NCBI RefSeq assembly: GCF_033439725.1
Contig: NW_026944385.1
Span: forward strand, 310,001-374,000
Length of the DNA: 64,000 bases
Reading direction: 5' to 3'
Origin: Neurospora tetraspora
Taxonomy: Eukaryota > Ascomycota > Sordariomycetes > Sordariales > Sordariaceae
In this document: positions 11,128 through 21,994 of the stretch, piece by piece
Layout of the letters: each line of letters opens with the position of its first letter
How positions within the stretch are numbered: the stretch's first letter is position 1
Notes under the pieces: model-generated
Seen by the model: only the letters and a program-made list of their open reading frames with translations
The model's database searches: none
What the model was told of the DNA's origin: nothing
Translations under genes and position numbers: made by a program

Positions 11128-12800
11128 AGGGGATTATAGTAATTTCTCTTCATTGGTAATAGAGGGTAGTATAATTAACGGGGGTATTAGAAGTACGATT
11201 AAGAATATAATAGAGGGAGTTTATATAAATATAATAGCGAAAGTAAAGGGTTATATTTAGCGGCTAAAGTATTGTGGTTAGTAAGGTAATTATAGAATAT
11301 AGTAATTTAATAATTAAATAGTACGTTTAAGGCAGCGCTTAGTATAATTATTATAATATTTAGTACCAGGATAGTAATAATAAAAGTGGTTATAATAGAG
11401 GAAGGAGGAGAAGGCGGAAGAATTGGGTAATAAGGGTAGTTATATAGAAGGTAATATATTAATTAGTATAGCGGGTATAAATATAGTTAATATAGAGAGT
11501 ATAGGTATAGCGTTAGTAGTTTTTCTTCCTTTCTTAACGTTGCTTATAAAAGGTTATTGATAAACTCTATATTAGTATTATTATTGCCGCTATTAACGTT
11601 ACTAATAATATTAATGTATATTGGAAGTTTATTACTATTACGTTTTCCGCTACTCGAATTAATACTAGCCGCAACGGTTTTTACTATAATTATCTTTAAA
11701 ATAATTGAAGTAAGAGGATTTCGTATAGTAATATACCTAGCTGCAATAACCTCTACCTATTTACCTACGTCTTTAATAGAGAAGTTATAATATATCTTAC
11801 TACTATTAACGAAATAGTATATTTAATTATTAATTCCCTTATTATAATTTCTATAATTGTACTTAGTATTATACTTCTATATTTAAAAGAGCTTATAGTA
11901 TATAGTACTACGGGATTTATACTCCCCGTATACCTCTTACTCGCGGTCTTATTTATTAAATTTATCGATTTCCTCCATTATTATATTAATTATATTCTTC
12001 TTCCTTATATTAAATGTAAGGGTGGGGGTAATAAATACGTGTAATAATTATAGTATAATAATTATAAAGGGATTAGCTATACTACGAAAGGAGGTAAGAA
12101 TAGAAGGTACATTATTAATAGAATTAATAATAAAAGCGGGTGCTAGTATTATAATAAGTAAATCGAAAAGGTAGAAAAGAAAAGCGAACGTAAGAGTATA
12201 GTATTGAATAGTATTATTATAAAAGTATACTTTTATAATACCCTTATTATTAAAATCATAATTATTATTATTAAATTAGGCGGCTATGATAATCTTTATA
12301 TAAATTATAGCCTTATTCCTCCTATTATTATTATAAACGCTAACGGTAAATATAACGCTATAAAGGATAATTTAGTACCTAATTCCAATGGCAACCGTAC
12401 TAGCAATAGTCTTTTATGTATATCCTATTCATAAACGAAGGACTTCCCTAAGTAAAGTTATCCCAAACTATTAATTATAAATTATACCGTTTTTTTATTC
12501 GACTTCGATTTTTTAATAGTTCCTATAATTAGGAATAGCGGGAGGCTTAATTCTAAAGGCAATAAAGTTTAACCCCGTAATTGTAAATTTTATTTAAATA
12601 TAGAAAGGGAGAGCGGGCTTAGGTTTAAGTTTGGAAGGCGGCGTAATTTATTTATAGGTACGCGGTTAGATTAGAGTACGTAATTAGGTTAAAAGCGCCC
12701 AGATTAGGGATATTATCTTTTTATTATTATTAGAGAAATAAAATAAAGGATTAATAGCTTTCTTTTTAGGGGTAAAGCGGATAGGGAAATTAGGAAATTA
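11128..12800. other. Older RIP-eroded DNA right of the retrotransposon
   Basis: AT-rich sequence that would join the DNA left of 3991 if the retrotransposon were removed. Short open stretches exist (11557-11790 and 12204-12434, plus strand), but they consist of Ile, Leu, Thr and Asn codons made from AT-rich triplets. No family motif is visible, and I take them as chance. No RNA gene is seen. Confidence 0.6.
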
Positions 12801-13313
12801 TTATTCCTCCTCTTTTTCCCCTTCTTCCTCCTTATCCTCCTTTTCTTCTTCCTCGTCATTATTAAATTCGTTATCAGGGTTGTTAAAAAGTTCGATAGGG
12901 GTTAACCGTATAGGCGGAGAGGATAGTACGGAGGTAATTTCGGCCTCAGTCTTTAAAAACGCCGTTTCTAATTTTAAAGAGGGTTTTAGCACGGGCGCCT
13001 TCCCTTTCCTCTTATTTTTAAGGGTAACCTTCTTAGGAATAGCCTTTTTCTTGGGGGCGGCCTTTTTAGGGGCGACCTTCTTAGGAGCCTTCTTAGGAGC
13101 CTTCTTAAGGGCAACATTCTTAGGAGTAACTTTCTTAAATAAATTAGTAATAGATTCCTCTCCTTTAAATTTGATGAGAGTACGACTCTTTTTTGTAGGG
13201 CGGGTGGAGGTGCGTATTGGTTAATTCAAACCCTAATCCTCGTCGAAATAAACCGTAGTAATATTAGCGCAACGAGTCCGCTTCTAATTCTTCAAAATCG
13301 ATTTGGAAGGCAT
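12801..13313 (-). pseudogene. Decayed gene for a lysine-rich protein with acidic tail
   Basis: On the minus strand an ATG at 13313 opens a frame of about 170 codons ending in tandem TAA at 12801. It is interrupted only by three early stops (two TAG, one TAA), each one C-to-T step from a Gln codon. The readable product has repeated Lys-Lys-Ala-Pro units (APKKAAPKKK and neighbours at about 13000-13130) followed by a Ser/Pro-rich part and a Glu/Lys/Asp-rich C-terminus. This resembles histone-H1-like or nucleic-acid-binding tails by composition only. It lies within the repeat block and may belong to an older mobile element. I do not recognise the family. Confidence 0.5.
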
Positions 13314-13360
13314 TATCGCGATAATTTAATTAATTAATATAATTACTTTATTTACTTCAT

Positions 13361-13597
13361 ACAATGAAAGAGGTGATATAGCGCTTCAATTCTGTATAGC
13401 AATTGAGTAAAAAGATGATATTTTATAATATGTGCGTGTGTTTGACCGTTTGTTTGTTTGGTTATTATAGCCAGCTTATTAAAGTCTTGGCAATTGTTAA
13501 GGCGTTTGAGGGTGGGAAAGTCGCTTTAGATAGTCTCTTATAACAGTCGTACTCCGATGTCAGCCCCCATCCGCTCCGCCGCCACACGTAGCGCAGT
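13361..13597. other. Gap between the repeat block and the inverted repeat
   Basis: Base composition returns to normal here. No gene or RNA is seen. Confidence 0.5.
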
Positions 13598-13698
13598 CTC
13601 TTTATACCCTATGGGTCCAAATGGTGTGACATTATAATTGGTGGGTGGGTAAGTGTGGTGGGGATATCACAACCATTTGGACCCGCAGGTACAAAGAG
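13598..13698. repeat. Inverted repeat with 27-28-bp arms
   Basis: The left arm at 13598-13625 (ctctttataccctatgggtc...) is the near-perfect reverse complement of 13672-13698 (accatttggacccgc...), with about three differences, enclosing a 46-bp G/T-rich loop. Transcribed or extruded, it would fold into a long hairpin. It could be a small fold-back element beside the RIP block. No flanking duplication was identified. Confidence 0.75.
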
Positions 13699-14349
13699 AA
13701 ACGCAAGGGCCATGCGTAGGTGGCTGAGTAAATGAGACTAGCTTTAGACAACTCGCTCCTACCCGTCCAGCCGATAAAGTGGCCCGATCGGGACTCAAGA
13801 GGAAACCGTCCCGGTGTGGATTCCTTAGCGCCGTCGTTTAGCGGGCGTCTCCGCGGCCGGCAGTGATCCACACCCGCTCCGACGGCGTCGGTTGAACCCC
13901 TGGCTTGGCGCTGATTGTGTTATATCACGCCATCCAGACGGCCGATACATCATCACCAGGTGAAGGTATCAACGCCAAAAAGACACGGTTTTGGTGGTGA
14001 TGGACATTGAAATGTGTTATTCTTCGGGGAAAAGCACTGTTCTGGACCTGGAATCTTCAGAGCCGCACGGAAAGGTACCAGTCATTAACTGGTTGCTAAC
14101 AAGCCACTAACAACCCGTGTAAGTGATGTTCGTGATGGCTTCCGGGCCAACGAACGAGCGAGCGAGCGATGATGTAATCGATCTTAGATGAGAGATCTTC
14201 GATATTTAGGTTCTGCGCTAGGAATGATTAGACCCGTGGTAAAGGTTTTCTGCTGGTCCATTCTTGGCTATCCTTTGGCTTTCCTTCGGCTCCGTTCTAG
14301 ACTGATGTCAACCTCTTATAGTAAAATTCCAGTCTCACCAATGCTCATC
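13699..14349. other. Intergenic, no gene seen
   Basis: Normal composition, with short frames on both strands but no coherent codon pattern, motif or splice structure. The short direct repeat gagcgagcgagcga lies near 14154-14168. Confidence 0.5.
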
Positions 14350-14820
14350 AATTTTGTCGTTGCGCAATGCCGTGTCTGGGCCGCACTTCGGTGGGTATGG
14401 TTAGGCCGAGCCCATTCCTATTTCCATGTTGTTGATGAAACTGCCAGTCGCTGACAGAGCGTACGCTGAGCTTGCCGGTTGCCCCTACACATCCAGTTTC
14501 GAACTCAAAGCTGGCTACAATCTTGTCGGATAATCCCTCTCTAATAACAGGAAAGAAATCCTTCACGATGTTAGCGAAGGAAACCAAGATTGACATTGCC
14601 TCCAAGTCTTGCAAAGAGTGGTTATCGCCGAGTGTCTCCAAGCGTCAGCCTCCAAAGACCTTACCCAAAAAAAAAAAACGGTTCCCAGCGCATCATCCCG
14701 CTGTATGATCATGTCAGAAAGCACGTAAAGTGGGTCAAAGAGATATGCAGTAAAAAGTGATTGATTCTGGTCTTCCTTTTTCCAGTCCTCTTTGAGGGTG
14801 CTAGGGTTTAAGTACAAGAA
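14350..14820 (-). pseudogene. Possible decayed gene, family unknown
   Basis: Two adjoining minus-strand stretches look protein-like. One, from about 14817, reads FDPLYVLSDMIIQRDD, and the second, from about 14641, reads LVSFANIVKDFFPVIREGL. They are in different frames. Between them lie a 12-base T homopolymer (14668-14679) and a TGA, and no intron of usable length joins them. This could be the remains of one gene broken by a frameshift and a stop, or chance. No family recognised. Confidence 0.3.
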
Positions 14821-15786
14821 CCAGTGATTCCAGGAGATTAGTCCTCATACAGTAATATCGTCAGACAGCCCAATTATCGAGCCATAGTTATAAGGGGATT
14901 CCTGCACTGCATATACAGTATATAAGGTTATACAGACAGGGAGGCACATACTGGACCAGAAGTCTGGCCATCCATGCATGCCCTAATAATCTGACAGATC
15001 ACGTCAACGCCACAACCGAACCCAAACTCTTGGTAGCCGTCAGGGGTAGTATCTGCCGGACCTCGTGCCGCACGTGGTATGCGGTAAAGTGATATCACCA
15101 CTGAAAGGGTTCGAAGGTTTTGGTTCTGACTGGCACCAGAAAAAAAAAGAAAAAAAGGTGGAAAAGGAAAAAAAGAAATGGGGAAAAAAGTACACCAACA
15201 ACCCCATCCCCCATCCTTCCGCCAAGTAAGGTTTCTTCATTCCATGACATTTTTGAAAAGACCGTCATGCTAGAGTCTTTTTGTTGTTTTGGTTGAAGTT
15301 TTTGATCAACAGGACAATTCCCAAGTCCCTATGCTTCAATGAAGGAGGGTTAGGTTGTAACCACTTCAACAGCTGTAGTCGTGTCAGGTTGCGACAAAGG
15401 CCGGCAAACCCTTGGTTTCTTCGTTCCGGTATTGCGGGTGAGGCAAACAAACCGGTGTGTTCAATCTTTTTGGAAAGAACAAGTCGTTATGACTCCCGAT
15501 GGGAATCGATCGGATGAGCTCGTGCGCATATAGTTAAATAGCGCCGAGAGCAACCCACTGCGCCATAGGCGCAATTGGGATTTCAGGCAGTGCGAGAAGG
15601 AGTGGAGAACATGACTCGCTGGTGTACGGAGATGAGGGCTGGGGGTGGGGTTTATATACTGGCCTGGGACTTGGTCACTTCCATGGTCTGAGATATGCAT
15701 GTTTGGATGGCAACATTACGATGCCTCGATGGTGCGAAATGGATGAAAATTTGTAGGATATCGATTGTTCATGGGTCAAGAGGATA
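14821..15786. other. Intergenic, A-rich tract
   Basis: Holds a purine tract of A runs broken by G at about 15139-15189. A stretch at about 15490-15575 has a tRNA A-box-like sequence on the minus strand but no acceptor stem. The region beyond 15640 is the downstream flank of the Clr5 gene. No gene is supported. Confidence 0.5.
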
Positions 15787-17189
15787 TTATCTTCCCGCTG
15801 ATAGAGCTCCAGAAAAACCCAGCAACACGCCGCTCATAAGCCACCCAATATTCATCCTTCTCCTCCTTAACTCCTCTGCATCTTCAGATAACCCATGATC
15901 TCGCATCAGCTCCTCCAGACGTATAGAGCAAGCAACATACTGCTGGTTTGAAGTCATGGACAGTCCACTTTTCTTCCACTCGATCATTTCCGACCACTGT
16001 TGCGTTGATTGGTAGTAGTCGCTCATCCACCCGCAATAGATGCTTTGGATTGCTTTCAGGACGTCCTCCGGATACTGACCCGAGCCTGTCATGGCTGCGA
16101 CCTTATGGTATAGACCTTCCAAGCCTTGAGCAAAGTCAGGACCGAAAGTGCCCTTGCTACACCGCGTCCCCAATTCTTTGCTTTCGGGATCATTCATGAT
16201 GATCTGTTGAGCTAACGAGGAGAACTCTGAGTCCAGACAGAAAGCGACCAGCTCGTCCTGAGGAGACTGCAAGCGATAGGATGGCTCCTGAGATACAGAG
16301 GGACTGTCCTCAAGGTAGTGAGACGGGTATGCGTCAACGGGGCTATCGTAATCAACACGGAAGACAGCAGTACCGGCTTGCATCTCTTCAGGTTGGTGGT
16401 CTTGATCGGCCATCCAAGGTTCTCCTGTGCTTTCAGGAGAAACCGAGCCAGAACACGTGTCCGTTCCCGAACGTGATCGTCGTTTTATGGCATACTTGAA
16501 GAATTTCCATCTGGCAAACTGGTTTTTGTACATCTTTGGTCTGTGTAGGGCGGCTTTGTTAGTCATTGACCAGGCCCAGGAATTCCCGCACAGTTAACTC
16601 CAGGGACAAGTACTACTTACGTTGCTTTGAAACGGTAGGTATCTTCCATGATGACAATGATATCCTTGAGAATGTGGTTCTGCACAATGTACAGTTGGTG
16701 GATAACATTTTTCCACGGCTCCCAATCCTCGGCCTTGCGTGGAACCATGGGAGTATGCGCCATGTGCCCCTTTGAACTCGTACCCAATGTGGTGTGCCTC
16801 CTAACATGAATACCACCGTGTCTGCCTGTCTTTCTTGGGTACGAGGATGTGCGACGATGACGAGGCGCAGTTTTATCACCCCCTGATGGACTCCCAGAAC
16901 GGGATTCCGGGGGAGACGGTAGCTGGGAGGGCGGTTGGAATCCTGCCAAAAACCTCAAAGGTGGACTCAGCCTGGCCCCAGTGTATGCCTGCTCATGATG
17001 GCCACGGGGGTCCTCATCCAAAGAGGGACTTGTAAAACTATCCTCAGGCATGGCGAAGCGTTCATCGGACTGCCCGTACATTACTATGTCGTCCTGTTGT
17101 TCGAGAAATGCTGCAATAATGTCATCTGGAGATGGAGACGCGCGCATTGATTCCGGGCTGGAACCGTCTTGAACAGCGTCTGTGGTCAT
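15787..17189 (-). CDS. Clr5-domain protein
   Basis: Exons 16621-17189 and 15787-16540, with an 80-nt intron (GTAAGT...CACAG), give 440 residues. The intron falls inside a Clr5 domain (roughly residues 163-215): WEPWKNVIHQLY, then LKDIIVIMEDTYRFKA and, after the splice, PKMYKNQFARWKFFKY. These match the conserved Trp, Leu-Lys-x-(V/I)-Met, Tyr-x-Phe-x-Ala and Tyr-Lys-x-x-x-x-x-Trp pattern. The domain is a DNA-binding-like helix bundle found in many fungal regulators and named after fission yeast Clr5. The N-terminus is Ser/Pro-rich and disordered-looking, with a basic patch (about residues 110-140). The C-terminus is helical with no second domain I know. The ATG at 17189 was preferred to one at 17264 because of its better context (CCAACATGA). 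It is probably a nuclear regulator, but its targets are unknown. Confidence 0.8.
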
Positions 17190-17416
17190 GTTGGTGGGCG
17201 CTGTAGAGCAATGGTTGGACCTAAGAAAATGTCGTGGAGAGAATGTTAGCTCGTTGTTGAGCAAGAGCTATCAATATGATTCTGTGGTATCGCGGCGAAT
17301 GGACAGAGAAAGCAAGGACTTTGTGCAGATCGACAAATATTGTGTTGATGGACGACGAGATGAACCCAGGAGAGGGGAAGGGAGGACAGCATTGGTGGGG
17401 GAATGTACACGCACTC

Positions 17417-18140
17417 TTATATCGGCCATGATTCCGTGGAATCTCTAACCTTGGGGGGCAGGTTGAAGGCATTCTCTTTCCGGTCGAAGAATCGATTGGT
17501 GCCGATGTCTTGACAAATATCCAAAACGGGATAATGAGGCGTCAACATCGACAATAAAATAACATGTGCCTCGTCTAAGGCAGGTCGGATAAGCCAACCG
17601 GTAGCTAAGAAATCGAGTTAGTCTTGCAAAATGGGTAGCTCCAAGGCCACAACTGGTCAATACCCGAGAACCTGGTTGGGTGAGGGCATCCTTTGTTGGA
17701 GGCCTAAGTGTTGATGGCCTATCGGCTCTTGGAAGCGGGAAAGGAAGCGGAGGTACGTACCTTTCTTCCGTAAGCCATCTTGTGAACCCTGGCGTACTGT
17801 GCCATCCGACGACGCCCAACACAAAGCTGGCAACGGTCCAAGGGTCTAGGACGGGTAGATTTTCGGGAAGTGCGCGCCGGTCAGATATCTTTTGCTTCCC
17901 TTCGCCAATCTTGCGGCGCTGCCATCTTGCTGCCAAACCGACTGTATGGTTGGCGGTAGAGAAACTCGGCAACCCATTCGGTCCTGCTTCGCTGCCTGTT
18001 GCCGCCAAAGCCGATTGCGGTTATTGGAGGATATCCAAGTTGTCACCATGATTCGAACCTTTCAGCCCCATGAAGTATCCGGGATCGGCCCAAGGGAGTT
18101 GATTCGCAACATGTCTCTTCAGCTCCAGGGCGAGGTGCAT
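17417..18140 (-). CDS. Unrecognised multi-exon protein
   Basis: No single frame covers this gene, but coding-like pieces follow one another on the minus strand. A 5' piece contains HVANQLPWADPGYFMGLKG. A second contains DPWTVASFVLGVVGWHSTPG and continues to TRWLTEER, followed by a GTACGT donor. The last piece contains ALDEAHVILLSMLTPHYPV and NRFFDRKENAFNLPP and ends at TAA 17417-17419, entered through an acceptor TTAG after the branch site ACTAAC near 17603-17622. The first two pieces share a frame but are split by a TAA at about 18018-18020; a 51-nt intron (GTGACA...ACAG) would remove it. The junction between pieces two and three is uncertain, with at least two possible donors. The start at 18140 is a guess. 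No family recognised. Confidence 0.45.
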
Positions 18141-18952
18141 CGGTATCGGATTTGCGCCGATGATTTCGTCGATTCGCAAGTTCGGGACAGGGAGAGAGAA
18201 AATGGTATCGTTGTGATCACGTCGCAATTGGTGTCTTGGGCGATTCGGTGTTTTCCTGGTGGTGATTCATCATTTCTCTTTGTGGTGGTTGTTTTTGGTT
18301 AAAGTTGTCTAGTGAAAAGAAGATGACGACAATGTGAGAGCTTCAGTGCTTGTCCCGCTGTAGTTTAGAGACGGCTGGTGGGTCAAATGGTAGGGTGACC
18401 CACTCGTTCCTGGACTGCCCCACTTAACAAGCAATAAGAGTGGGGACACCGGCCCTCCACTTACAACCACAACTTCCATTTCTGTTTCTGTTTCCAACTT
18501 CCTCCTGTTTTCATCCTGAACCGGAGCTCGAAACGCCCACGATTACGGCATCTCCCCATCAACTTCGGTTTACTATCGAAACAGTCGCCATACATCCACC
18601 AACGAACACTTAACCCTTGATGTTCACATTGCTTTCACCTGATTCGGACTCGACTGTACCAACGGGATCGGAAACCACCCCCAGCTCGCTGAACCTGCCT
18701 CGTCATAGAGACCCAGCTTTGTAATATTCAGTTATCACCCACCCAGATGCTGCCAATGGGTACGAAAGCAATACACGAGGCTCCGTCTTGACCCTTACGA
18801 ACACAGATGGAAGCTGTCTGTAAATTCAACGGCGGTTCTGGACAATTGACTCTTTTAGGAAAGCTATCAGGTGCCACATCGAAGCCAACCCCCCTCCCTT
18901 GTGCAAAATCCGATCCGTTTCCTCAGTCTAGTTTTTCCCAGCTGCTGTGCTA
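18141..18952. other. Intergenic, no gene seen
   Basis: Region between two minus-strand genes. It contains the promoter of the unrecognised gene and the 3' flank of the membrane protein gene. No motif or RNA is evident. Confidence 0.45.
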
Positions 18953-20167
18953 CTACGCTGATACATTCGTCTTCTTCTGCTTAGGAATTACCCCGTTTGA
19001 AAGGATGCTTATGCGCTGCGCCAGCTCATCCAGCAAATGCCGCCCTGGGCCATGATTATCATGGATGTAATCGTAGGCGCCATATGAACAGAAACCAAAC
19101 AGCCACACCGATACCCCCAAAGAAGCCATGTACACAACCGCCACATAGGAGTCGAGCCCCCACTTCCTGACCTCCAAAACCGGAGTGCACACGACGACAA
19201 ACAAGCCAACCATGTAGAAAACGGTCGAATATGCAATAAGCATTATTGGACATTGCCACACGAACATCACTCTCCAACTGAACGTCCATCGCGTCGAGCT
19301 AGGAGCTGTCAGCTGTTCCTCGACCGTTGATAGGGCATCGACACTCGCTTCGGGGGGGGAACCTCAGTGATAGTATCTGCGCCCTCAACCGCCACTTCTT
19401 TGGCATGTTCCTGCATCTGCGTCACGTCGCCTGCTTCGTGTTGTGCCTCAATGTCAGTGGGCTTGAAACGGCCGGCACCAAGACGGCCACCAGCTCCGAC
19501 GCTCCCGGTTGTCATAACCATCGACGACTTCTCCCCCGTGTGCAGTTCAGGCTTATCGTTGTTCTTCTTCTGTGTCACTTCAATCTTTTCGATCAGTATC
19601 TGGCGGAGATGTCGCCGTATGGTGAGAGTAGCGGATGGCCTCTCGCATTCTGGTTTATCGACGTTGGACTCCGAAGCATCCTTATTCTCGATGAGCGAAA
19701 GTAGCGACAGTTGCTGCGATGAGAGGAAGATGGCGGATATGCATAGCGATAGCGATGCATACCAGAACGCGGGGCCGGTCCAGTGCGAACTAAGAACGTT
19801 GGGCCAAGAGAAGGAGGCCGTGATGATCGCCGTCATGACGGTGGCCTACAGAGACTCATGTTCACAAAATCAGTATTGAGTCCCGGTCTGGCCGTAACTG
19901 ATTCCAGCCTTTGTGATGGTTCGAAGACGTGGTTCTGCTTACCGCTACGGCCACGAACTGCAGCTCGTCTCGTTTCCGTTGCCGCCATGCTGCGATCACA
20001 ATCCACAACTTGGCCCGCTCGGTCGTACCGGTTTTAAAGCCAGAAGAAGCAAGCTTCTTGATCTCTTGTGCTGGTTGGACGGTGTTGTAGATCAAGAGGC
20101 GTTGATACGGGAGAGTGACGAAGAACCTGATGCAGGTAAGGATGACAGTAGCCGTGTAGCTCAACAT
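18953..20167 (-). CDS. Multi-pass membrane protein of a fungal family; apparently frameshifted
   Basis: The exon at 19943-20167 (start ATG 20167) joins through an intron 19846-19942 (GTAAGC...GTAG) to a second exon. Together they read a membrane segment (ATVILTCIRFFVTL), WIVIAAWRQRKRDELQFVAVA, and ASFSWPNVLSSHW with a further segment. A hydrophilic loop of about 100 residues follows. The last part (19332 down to 18953) has three more membrane segments beginning FVWQCPIMLIAYS. It is in another frame; the switch falls at a run of eight C (minus strand, 19352-19359), and one extra base there would join the frames. The layout resembles a family of fungal predicted plasma-membrane proteins of unknown function. 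Either the gene is broken or the homopolymer length is misread. The true N-terminus may lie upstream. Confidence 0.6.
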
Positions 20168-21192
20168 TCTGGGAGTATCTGGGAGTGTATCTCTATTATC
20201 AAGAACGGCGGGAAATCAGGCAACATGAATGATGGTTAAACAGCAACACCAACTTCGAGGAGCCATTTCTCGAGCGAGGTGATCCACAGTTTAATACCTG
20301 CCCTCGAACGAGCAAGAAAGTGTCCAGAGTCTAGACTCCAAGACGCCAAAACCACGGAAGCCCGTGAGTGGGAAACGTACTTCAACTTGATCCTATGATC
20401 AAAACCAGGGCTTCAATGCCTTCTGCAACACGCCCAGAATGAAGTTGTTAAGTTACCCTTCAGCCTCATGCATTCACACATGCAGTCCCATTTACATCTA
20501 TCCACCACTAGTAGCAGATCATGCACTTTCTCTTTCCACACACTGCCGCTTTCTGTACACTATGCGTCTCGTCGCTTTCTACCATTCGTTATTGATACCT
20601 ACTTCTCCAAGATCTGTGGCGTATCATAGGTATCATCTCACGTCGCTGTCAACACACGGGTCAGCATGCACCTGTCTAGACCGCAGGTGGCTTGCTGCAG
20701 TGTTGCAGATCAGGGTTCAGCTTTGACAGCCTGATGCTGCCCGCCTTCTGGGACGACCACTCATCAAGTGGTGAGCATGGTATTGCTGCCAGTCTGGTGT
20801 TTGCCACTGAATGGTTACCACTAGTTGGAGGGTTGGAGAGGACCGGCTTACTCGTCGAGGGTGATGCCGAATTGCCGGTGATAGGAACACACTGTGGTTA
20901 AGTATGGTCTATCCAGTCATGAGCTCGCCGGTATGCGATTGTCTAGTCTAAGGGATGTCCGCAAAGTGAGACGGGAGTCAAGGGATATGGAGACTGCGGG
21001 TCGCAGGTCCGTCCGGGTTCTCTCCAGAAATGGTGGCAAGATTTCTCTCTCTCTTCCTCATGAGGTTTTCTTCATGATCTATCTGTTTACGTCTCTGCAT
21101 CAAGCAAGAGGTACATCAATGCAGCTTAAACACTTCCCTACCTAGTTACTCCTGTCCCAAGCCCAGCCATTTACATCATAAATCTTGACCGC
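20168..21192. other. Intergenic, no gene seen
   Basis: About 1 kb of normal composition with only short unrelated frames. It includes the 5' flank of the membrane protein gene and the 3' flank of the lectin-like gene. Confidence 0.5.
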
Positions 21193-21994
21193 CTAAGGGG
21201 TGGTAGTAACATTCGCCGCCTTCCACTGATGGTTCTTGTCCCCGTTTATGCACTGCCACAGCACGATTTTCGTGTTATCCCTTACGGACCCGGTGTAGAG
21301 GTCGACGCAGAGTTCTGTTTGCGTGTCAGTCTAACCATTCTTTTACGGTATCCTGAGTAGAGAAAGATACAGGTGACGTACTTGTGCCTGAGGCTTGATC
21401 CAGAACCAGGTATCCTTCGGGCTGATAGAGCCACTTTTGCGAAGCTTTGGTGTCGGCGCAGTCTTGGATGGTTAGGGGGGAGCCGTTGCTTCTTCCTGTT
21501 ACGGACTCTTTTGTCAGTAAAGTGCACGCGGTATCATTCGTTGCGGCATCTTTCTCGGCCCTTGCTTGCCATATCCCCTTATCGCCATCCCTTTAACCCA
21601 TTTTCCTACCACCCTCCGACTTTCCTCCCTCTCTCTCTCTCTCTCTCTCTCGCTCTCTCATCTCTCTCCTCTCCACATCCACCGTAACAGGCTGAAAGAC
21701 CAGAAACAACTCACCAGTCCCAGCATCCAAGCAAAAGTTCGTATTAGCCAACTGCACCTTGGTAGTCCCATCCTTGATCCACCACTGCTGCTCAGGCTTC
21801 GGCTTGGTTGCCGCGACGGTGTACAAGACGATGCCTGATCCGCTCTTGACGGGGGTTTGGGCTTGCACGGCGAACTTGGCGTTCCAGACTGTGTTGAGGA
21901 TTACTTGGCGGTAGCCTTCGGGGAGGGTTGGGTTTGTAGTTTGGGAGAGGGCAGTTGCCGCGAAGGCCAGGGGGAGGAGGGCGGTGAGCTGCAT
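21193..21994 (-). CDS. Secreted ricin-B-lectin-like protein
   Basis: Exons 21715-21994, 21382-21495 and 21193-21314 give 171 residues. Introns are 219 nt (GTGAGT...ACAG) and 67 nt (GTACGT...ACAG). A signal peptide (MQLTALLPLAFAATALSQ) leads into a single beta-trefoil-sized domain. Repeats carry the Q-x-W signature or relatives (EQQWW, SQKW, NHQW) and the Cys-Val-Asp/Cys-Leu-Asp strands (FCLDAGTG, LCVDLYTGS). This pattern defines ricin-B/CBM13 folds, which bind sugars. The protein has no toxin catalytic domain and stands alone. It is likely an extracellular carbohydrate-binding protein, perhaps cell-wall or host-glycan related, which is inference. Intron 1 holds a CT microsatellite. The start is the only ATG in front of the signal peptide. 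Confidence 0.85.
21629..21669. repeat. CT microsatellite inside the lectin-gene intron
   Basis: About eleven uninterrupted CT units and then imperfect CT/TC continuation, lying wholly in intron 1 of the lectin-like gene. Read on the gene's strand it is a GA tract well upstream of the acceptor. Confidence 0.9.

Larger units (their letters stand above)
1918..13360. other. RIP-mutated, AT-rich repeat block
   Basis: From about 1918 to 13360 the sequence is very AT-rich, dense in TpA and poor in CpA and TpG, while CpG (for example in taacg and ttcgt) remains common. That pattern is what repeat-induced point mutation leaves in Pezizomycotina: C to T at CpA on either strand. All long reading frames inside are broken, mostly by TAA and TAG. 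In such fungi these blocks are normally cytosine- and H3K9-methylated heterochromatin, which is inferred here and not seen. The block holds one delimited LTR retrotransposon and older unidentified debris on both sides of it. Confidence 0.9.

Noticed and set aside
11557-11790. 77-codon hydrophobic frame that might be a membrane peptide.
   Set aside because: In RIP-mutated DNA, AT-rich triplets give Ile/Leu/Tyr runs by chance; no start context, no homology signal.
15490-15575. tRNA-like stretch on the minus strand with an A-box match (TGGCGCAGTGGG) and a weak B-box.
   Set aside because: No acceptor stem pairs and the T arm cannot form with a 7-base loop; at best a very old tRNA remnant.
18045-18065. 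B-box-like sequence (GGTTCGAATCA, minus strand) suggesting a tRNA T arm.
   Set aside because: Flanking bases do not pair into a T stem and no A box or acceptor lies upstream; it falls inside a coding-like piece.
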